A stretch of 33,691 nucleotides of DNA from a virus: IMG/VR virus record IMGVR_UViG_3300042888_000352, positions 1 through 33,691 of that record. The stretch is one strand, 5' to 3'. This document shows, in pieces, positions 30,439 to 33,691 of this stretch. The notes below the pieces were generated by a model, which saw only the letters and a list, made by a program, of their open reading frames with translations, searched no databases and had not been told where the DNA came from. Position 1 is the first letter of the stretch; every line of letters starts with the position of its first letter. A program made the translations under genes and the position numbers.

Positions 30439-30439
30439 A

Positions 30440-30781
30440 TTAAGCGGGGCTGATTTCAATCTCCACAAACCCGCCAACCGTCTCGCCCTTGCGGATGGTC
30501 AGCGTCCAGTGTTTGTCGTCTACCTTGAGCACATCGGCCAGGCCATCGAGCCCGGCTTTCATGCGTGCCAGGGCGTTGTCCAGGTCGTACTGCCTGCGGG
30601 TTGGCGGGTAGAACGTCATGGTAAGGTGCAGGCTGGCGGACTGGATTGGGCGTGCGCCTTGCTCCATGGCCTGCCAGAAACAGGCCTCGCGGTACTGCTT
30701 TTTGAGCTTAGCGGTCTTGGCCCAGTGGTTTCTGGCGTTCGGGGACAGGCCGGTGGGTGGCCAGGGAAGGATGATTTTCAT
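30440..30781 (-). CDS. rusA: RusA-like Holliday junction resolvase
   Basis: This 113-aa endonuclease resolves branched DNA from recombination or replication. The start MKIILPWPPTGLSPNARNHW and the motif YDLDNALARMKAGLDGLADV with D66, D68 and the later D88-D89 are the RusA active-site pattern. The ATG at 30781 overlaps the upstream small gene (ATGA). Removing junctions before headful packaging is its likely job, and it precedes the late promoter. Confidence 0.93.
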   Translation of the reverse strand: MKIILPWPPTGLSPNARNHWAKTAKLKKQYREACFWQAMEQGARPIQSASLHLTMTFYPPTRRQYDLDNALARMKAGLDGLADVLKVDDKHWTLTIRKGETVGGFVEIEISPA

Positions 30782-30894
30782 CTCCACCTCGTCCAGATCA
30801 GCCAGGCGTACAGCGCCAGGACAGCCCACCACTGGCCAAGTGCAACAAGTGCAATGGTCAGCAGGACGGGCCACAGGGTTTCAAGCTGTCCCAT
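30778..30894 (-). CDS. Small membrane protein (38 aa)
   Basis: The sequence MGQLETLWPVLLTIALVALG continues WWAVLALYAWLIWTRWR. It is almost entirely hydrophobic with a basic end, so one or two membrane helices are likely. GAAGG precedes the ATG at 30894. It overlaps the upstream DUF6378-like gene by 14 nt and rusA by 4 nt. It might affect the envelope or immunity against other phages; not known. Confidence 0.7.
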   Translation of the reverse strand: MGQLETLWPVLLTIALVALGQWWAVLALYAWLIWTRWR

Positions 30895-31162
30895 TTTCAC
30901 CTTCCAGCCGGTCGGCCACCAGGGTGGCGTAGCTTGCGATGTCGATCCAGTTGTCGGCATAGTTCGGGTCGCCATTCAAGATTCTGGCCACCTTGTGCAT
31001 AATCATTTCCAGGGCCTCCCGCTGGTCAGGGGCAAGGTCGCACCCTCGTTTTGCCTCAAAGACACGAACAGTTGCCTTGAGCTGCTGTGCAATTTCGGCA
31101 TGGCCATCAAAGGCCCCATACCTGCTGCCGCGCTCAGCCAGCGTTGCGTTGATGTCGGTCAT
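30881..31162 (-). CDS. DUF6378-like phage protein (93 aa)
   Basis: The pattern TLAERGSRYGAFDGHAEIAQ, then LAPDQREALEMIMHKVARIL and NGDPNYADNWIDIASYATLV is the DUF6378 signature of many phages. It is helical and soluble; the acidic helices recall all-alpha nucleotide hydrolases, but catalytic residues are not clear to me. Starts in an ATGA overlap with the Ref-like nuclease gene. Confidence 0.75.
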   Translation of the reverse strand: MTDINATLAERGSRYGAFDGHAEIAQQLKATVRVFEAKRGCDLAPDQREALEMIMHKVARILNGDPNYADNWIDIASYATLVADRLEGENGTA

Positions 31163-31440
31163 TTCAGTCGCTCCAGTGTTTCGGTTAGCAGGTCGGCCTC
31201 GGTGAATCCGTAGTGCTTGGTAAAGCCCTTGGTGCCCAGTCCGTGCACGCCGGTGTTGCCACGGTGGTGCTCAGGGCAAAGGCCGATCACGTCCATGTGC
31301 TTGGCACGCTGGCCCATGCCGGTGCCGTGCCTCGGGTGGTGGAGCTCGGCCGGTGTCGCGCCGTAGCCAAGGCGGTGGCACACAGCGCAGCCCAGCTCGG
31401 CAACGCGGCTCATGTGCTTGCGTTCTGCGATTGTGGTCAT
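31159..31440 (-). CDS. Ref/HNH-like nuclease (93 aa)
   Basis: This short protein has zinc Cys (C18-x-x-C21) and the HNH-type stretch ELHHPRHGTGMGQRAKHMDV followed by GLCPEHHRG and a GVHGLG loop. The arrangement matches RecA-dependent nucleases of the P1 Ref kind, which cut DNA at recombination intermediates. The ATG at 31440 overlaps the preceding stop. A longer upstream reading is not supported by a ribosome site. It belongs with NinB and RusA in a recombination set. Confidence 0.8.
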   Translation of the reverse strand: MTTIAERKHMSRVAELGCAVCHRLGYGATPAELHHPRHGTGMGQRAKHMDVIGLCPEHHRGNTGVHGLGTKGFTKHYGFTEADLLTETLERLK

Positions 31441-32138
31441 TTCGCCTCTATCTTGTAGTCGTGGAACACGGCGCCCAGGCTGGCATCGCCAACCTTGCAA
31501 GCCTTGACCCAGACATTTTTTCCGCTGGCCAGTCTGCGAATGTGACCGCGACGGTCGTGCAGCCTGGGTGATGCGTGTGTGCCGCCTTTCGATTCGCCTC
31601 TGGCTGTCTTTGGGCCGATCTTGACGGTGCGCCAGTCGTAGGTCGGCGTTTTGCCTGCAGCGATTTTGCGCCTGTTCGTGAAGGTGTTGGTTATCACGGG
31701 CTGATAACACTCGCAGCCGGTGTCCATGCTTTCCAGCCACTTGGACATGGTGGCCAGCATGATCTCGGCCACACCTCTTGGTAGGTCTTGGCCTTCATCG
31801 ACGGGCCCGTACTTGATCTGGCCATCCACAATGGCGTAAACCATCGGAGGGAAGGTGGTGTATTTTCCAGGCTGTCCCTTGCTCAGATCGAGCACGATGC
31901 CTTCCTCTGGATCATCTCCAGCGGCCAGCATCATCATCTCGTAACGCTCATGGCTTGAGGTTTGGCCAGCCCAGAGCACCAGGCTTTTTTCAAACGGTGG
32001 CCGGTGGGTGGTCAGGTTGACGATCTTGATGCCGGTGGACAGGTCAGCGCCTGAAATGTCAAACCACTGCATTTCGGTCGGGTCAAAGCCGGATGTAATG
32101 ACCGACTTCATGATGGAGCGAACGTGGGCTGTTGTCAT
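31437..32138 (-). CDS. Unknown protein with basic VWVKACKVG-type end (233 aa)
   Basis: The N-terminal part includes LVLWAGQTSSHERYEMMMLA, and the middle has one acidic stretch. The last 60 residues read THASPRLHDRRGHIRRLASG and then KNVWVKACKVGDAS and a final KDYKI-like end (HDYKIEAK). This end motif (HxSPRxHxRRGHxRRxxSGKxVWVxxxxVG) occurs at the C-terminus of many phage and plasmid proteins with unknown role. It overlaps both neighbours by 4 nt. Confidence 0.7.
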   Translation of the reverse strand: MTTAHVRSIMKSVITSGFDPTEMQWFDISGADLSTGIKIVNLTTHRPPFEKSLVLWAGQTSSHERYEMMMLAAGDDPEEGIVLDLSKGQPGKYTTFPPMVYAIVDGQIKYGPVDEGQDLPRGVAEIMLATMSKWLESMDTGCECYQPVITNTFTNRRKIAAGKTPTYDWRTVKIGPKTARGESKGGTHASPRLHDRRGHIRRLASGKNVWVKACKVGDASLGAVFHDYKIEAK

Positions 32139-32389
32139 AGTCTCTCCGTGTGGTTGGTGATGTAGTGGTGCTTCAGCATCTCAATCGAGCCGATCACCTC
32201 GTAGACGTTGGAATGGTCACCGAGCACGCAGGACATTCGCAGGCCATCGGCCAGAAAGCCTGCGGCAAAGAATGACTGCAGTCGGCCAGATTCAGCATCG
32301 GCCAGGATGTCTTTGAGCGCATCCACCAATGCAGCATTCGGCTCGTTGGTTGGCACAGACGCGCCGCGCAATGGCGTGATGTTGCTCAT
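32135..32389 (-). CDS. Small unknown protein (84 aa)
   Basis: The protein starts MSNITPLRGASVPTNEPNAA and continues with LVDALKDILADAESGRLQSF. The ending (VIGSIEMLKHHYITNHTERL) is helical. Similar small helical proteins sit in nin-like regions. It is coupled to both neighbours by ATGA. No function seen. Confidence 0.7.
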   Translation of the reverse strand: MSNITPLRGASVPTNEPNAALVDALKDILADAESGRLQSFFAAGFLADGLRMSCVLGDHSNVYEVIGSIEMLKHHYITNHTERL

Positions 32390-32823
32390 GTGATCTCTCC
32401 AGTCTCCGGGTCAACGTACTCAGGCGCGGTGAAGCGCACGCCCTGCTGCGCACCGAAGGCTTCGATCAAGTCCTGAAGCTCGCTCATCTCGGGCTTGGTC
32501 ATCTTGCTGGTGGACTTGCCGAGCACCACAAACCCACCATCGATTCCAGGAACGACGTCCTGCTTGGTCATCGAGGCGGTCATCACGTGCTTCCATTCCT
32601 CGGCGCTCAGCTTGCGACCGTACCAGTCGACCTGCTTGGCCAGGTCTGTCAAAAGCGCCCAAAGCCTTGCGTTCTGAGCCAGGCTGCGGGTTTCGGGCTT
32701 GATCTCCACCACCATGCGGTGGCCAGCCATCAGCAGGGACTTGAGCAGCGGCCAAATCTGTTGCGTCAGGACTTTGTGGGCCTGCACCGGCTCCCAGAGG
32801 GTGAATCGTTGGCGCTCGGTCAT
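32386..32823 (-). CDS. ninB: NinB / Orf-like recombination protein
   Basis: This 145-aa protein corresponds to lambda NinB (Orf), which binds single-stranded DNA and SSB and helps load recombinases. The conserved sequence is TRSLAQNARLWALLTDLAKQ, then WYGRKLSAEEWKHVMTAS and the end YVDPETGE. The ATG is at 32823; an in-frame upstream extension lacks support. It is 1 nt from the zinc-ribbon gene. It complements SSB, ERF and RusA elsewhere in the genome. Confidence 0.9.
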   Translation of the reverse strand: MTERQRFTLWEPVQAHKVLTQQIWPLLKSLLMAGHRMVVEIKPETRSLAQNARLWALLTDLAKQVDWYGRKLSAEEWKHVMTASMTKQDVVPGIDGGFVVLGKSTSKMTKPEMSELQDLIEAFGAQQGVRFTAPEYVDPETGEIT

Positions 32824-32824
32824 G

Positions 32825-33079
32825 TCAGGCACTCCCGGACTGCGATCCAGCACTCGTCGAGGCTGAGGGGGGTTTCGTCAATGCCAGGGCGACGGATGCC
32901 AAGATTCGCTCCCGGCCAGGGTTCTGCGGGTATCGGGCAATCGCTGCCAGCATCCCTGCTGCTGCTTGTTTGTTCGGCCTGGTGCTGATCACCAGCCTGG
33001 TGCAGCACGACAGGCACCCAAAGTGATACTGGCCGGACAGCGGGTTCATGGTGTGGGCTTGGCAGGCTGTGCATGTCAT
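32825..33079 (-). CDS. Zinc-ribbon phage protein (84 aa)
   Basis: The start carries two Cys pairs: C3-x-x-C6 and C22-x-x-C25 (with a further C26) inside MTCTACQAHTMNPLSGQYHF and GCLSCCTRLVIS. This forms a small zinc ribbon followed by a helical part (NKQAAAGMLAAIARYPQNPG). An overlapping reading frame also looks open, but this one has the ATGA overlap with the upstream gene and the Cys motif. Function unknown; a nin-region DNA-binding role is possible. Confidence 0.75.
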   Translation of the reverse strand: MTCTACQAHTMNPLSGQYHFGCLSCCTRLVISTRPNKQAAAGMLAAIARYPQNPGRERILASVALALTKPPSASTSAGSQSGSA

Positions 33080-33606
33080 TCGCCCTCCTGGATTCTGAGC
33101 GCCTTCTTTGCGCACTCAAGGCTGCCGATGTTCACTCGGTCGCCAGCGGCCTGTCTGGCCAGCAGCTTGCGTGCCCAGTCCTTGCCGTCGTTCATGACCT
33201 CAAATTCCACCGGGCCGATGGGCTTGGCTTCTGGCGGTGGAAGTCTGCGCGGCTGGTCGTCGCTGAAAGTCTTGCGCGGCATCACAGCCTTGCATATCGA
33301 CTCAAACTGCGGCAGGTTTGGCGGAAAAGCAGGACACTCGTCCGCCAGGCGCTTGGCTGCCGTCTCGATGGTGTCCGGCGAATACTTGGCCAAGGCTGCC
33401 TCCCAGACCAGCATCGCAGCTCGGATGCCCTTGTCCTTGCCGTTGCCGTCGCGCTCGCCGGTGGAAAACTTGGTGGTGAACAGGCTGCCGTAAGACCCGT
33501 GCAAGACGATGAACAGCTTGCGGATCGTCGGGTTGTCGCCACGGGGTGCGGGTTGTTGGCCAGCGTTCTGGATGGCCTGGCTTGCCATTTCAGCGAGGTT
33601 ATTCAT
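33076..33606 (-). CDS. Lambda P-like helicase loader
   Basis: This 176-aa protein probably brings the host replicative helicase to the origin. Family-like stretches are TIRKLFIVLHGSYGSLFTTK, GIRAAMLVWEAALAKYSPDT and CPAFPPNLPQFESICKAVMP, which match the conserved part of lambda P (W..........V..G......FP PSP..F). It starts in an 8-nt overlap with the DUF1376 gene, the same O-P order as in lambda. The first 14 codons lie in the terminal repeat. Confidence 0.75.
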   Translation of the reverse strand: MNNLAEMASQAIQNAGQQPAPRGDNPTIRKLFIVLHGSYGSLFTTKFSTGERDGNGKDKGIRAAMLVWEAALAKYSPDTIETAAKRLADECPAFPPNLPQFESICKAVMPRKTFSDDQPRRLPPPEAKPIGPVEFEVMNDGKDWARKLLARQAAGDRVNIGSLECAKKALRIQEGE

Positions 33607-33691
33607 TGTCAAACACCCCATCAAAAATGGCGCGGGAGGCTGCAGCGTGTTTGTGCTCGTTTCGCCCTTGTGCGCTGCGCGTGGCGGTCTG
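33565..33691. repeat. Terminal direct repeat, right copy (circular closure)
   Basis: This is the second copy of the 127-base exact repeat at 1-127. Removing one copy gives a 33,564-bp circle. P22-like phages package by headful and have circularly permuted DNA, which would also give a circular assembly. Confidence 0.95.
33599..33691 (-). CDS. Partial duplicate of the DUF1376 replication gene (3' end)
   Basis: This is the last 30 codons and stop of the gene at 35-727, seen here again because of the terminal repeat. It is cut by the window end, not by a real truncation. Confidence 0.9.
   Translation of the reverse strand, partial: QTATRSAQGRNEHKHAAASRAIFDGVFDNE

Larger units (their letters stand above)
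30109..30439 (-). other. The only long gene-free gap
   Basis: This 331-bp stretch holds the promoter and the structured RNA candidate described separately. An ORF of about 108 codons crosses it on the minus strand, but it is highly basic, has no ribosome site and runs on into the microprotein in another frame, so I treat it as non-coding. Confidence 0.7.

Noticed and set aside
32820-33119. Alternative 99-codon frame overlapping the zinc-ribbon gene
   Set aside because: The frame used in the annotation has a CxxC-CxxC motif and an ATGA coupling; the alternative has neither.
1-33691. CRISPR arrays, insertion sequences, reverse transcriptase or diversity-generating repeats
   Set aside because: I looked for spaced identical repeats, transposase motifs, RT motifs and variable repeat pairs, and found none.

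Overview
The window is a complete, circularly closed genome of a P22-like short-tailed phage (podovirus morphology). The first 127 bases recur exactly as the last 127, so the unique length is 33,564 bp, and both genes at the edges read through the join. Base composition is moderately GC-rich, and gene families point to a Gram-negative proteobacterial host; a betaproteobacterium is plausible but I cannot prove it. No integrase, excisionase or CI-type repressor is visible, so a virulent life style is inferred although the layout is lambdoid.

Two transcription units diverge from a control region at about 1047-1168. That region holds a 40-bp imperfect palindrome, probably an operator. The rightward (+) unit, 1169-7147, is the early recombination and accessory operon: a small leader gene, an ERF annealing protein, a YqaJ/lambda-Exo nuclease, an AT-rich HNH-AP2 homing endonuclease, SSB, an Arc-like repressor, a MazG/HisE-like NTP pyrophosphohydrolase and many small unknown genes joined by 1-4 nt overlaps.

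The leftward (-) unit starts with a Cro/YdaS-like regulator (834-1046) and continues through a DUF1376 replication protein (35-727) with an internal heptad repeat array that could be the origin. It crosses the join to a lambda-P-like helicase loader, a zinc-ribbon protein, NinB, a Ref-like HNH nuclease, a DUF6378-like protein, a 38-aa membrane protein and RusA.

At 30,109-30,439 lies the only gene-free gap above 300 bp. It carries a good sigma70-like promoter followed immediately by about 275 nt of densely self-complementary sequence, which looks like a structured RNA or late leader. Next come a 41-aa secreted microprotein and the late genes: terS, an N6-adenine-type DNA methyltransferase placed between terS and terL, terL, portal, scaffold, coat, small basic proteins, gp4-like and gp10-like head-closure proteins, a gene in the tail-needle position, small beta-rich proteins, a cupin, three ejection-type proteins (one with a lytic transglycosylase domain), a tailspike with a P22 head-binding domain, a second surface protein, and the lysis genes. 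The late genes follow the P22 order 1-8-5-4-10-26-7-20-16-9. Late and early units converge at 7147/7157 with only 9 bp between the stop codons.

The most promising undescribed element is the promoter-driven structured RNA upstream of the secreted microprotein and terminase genes; no Q-like late antiterminator gene was recognised.
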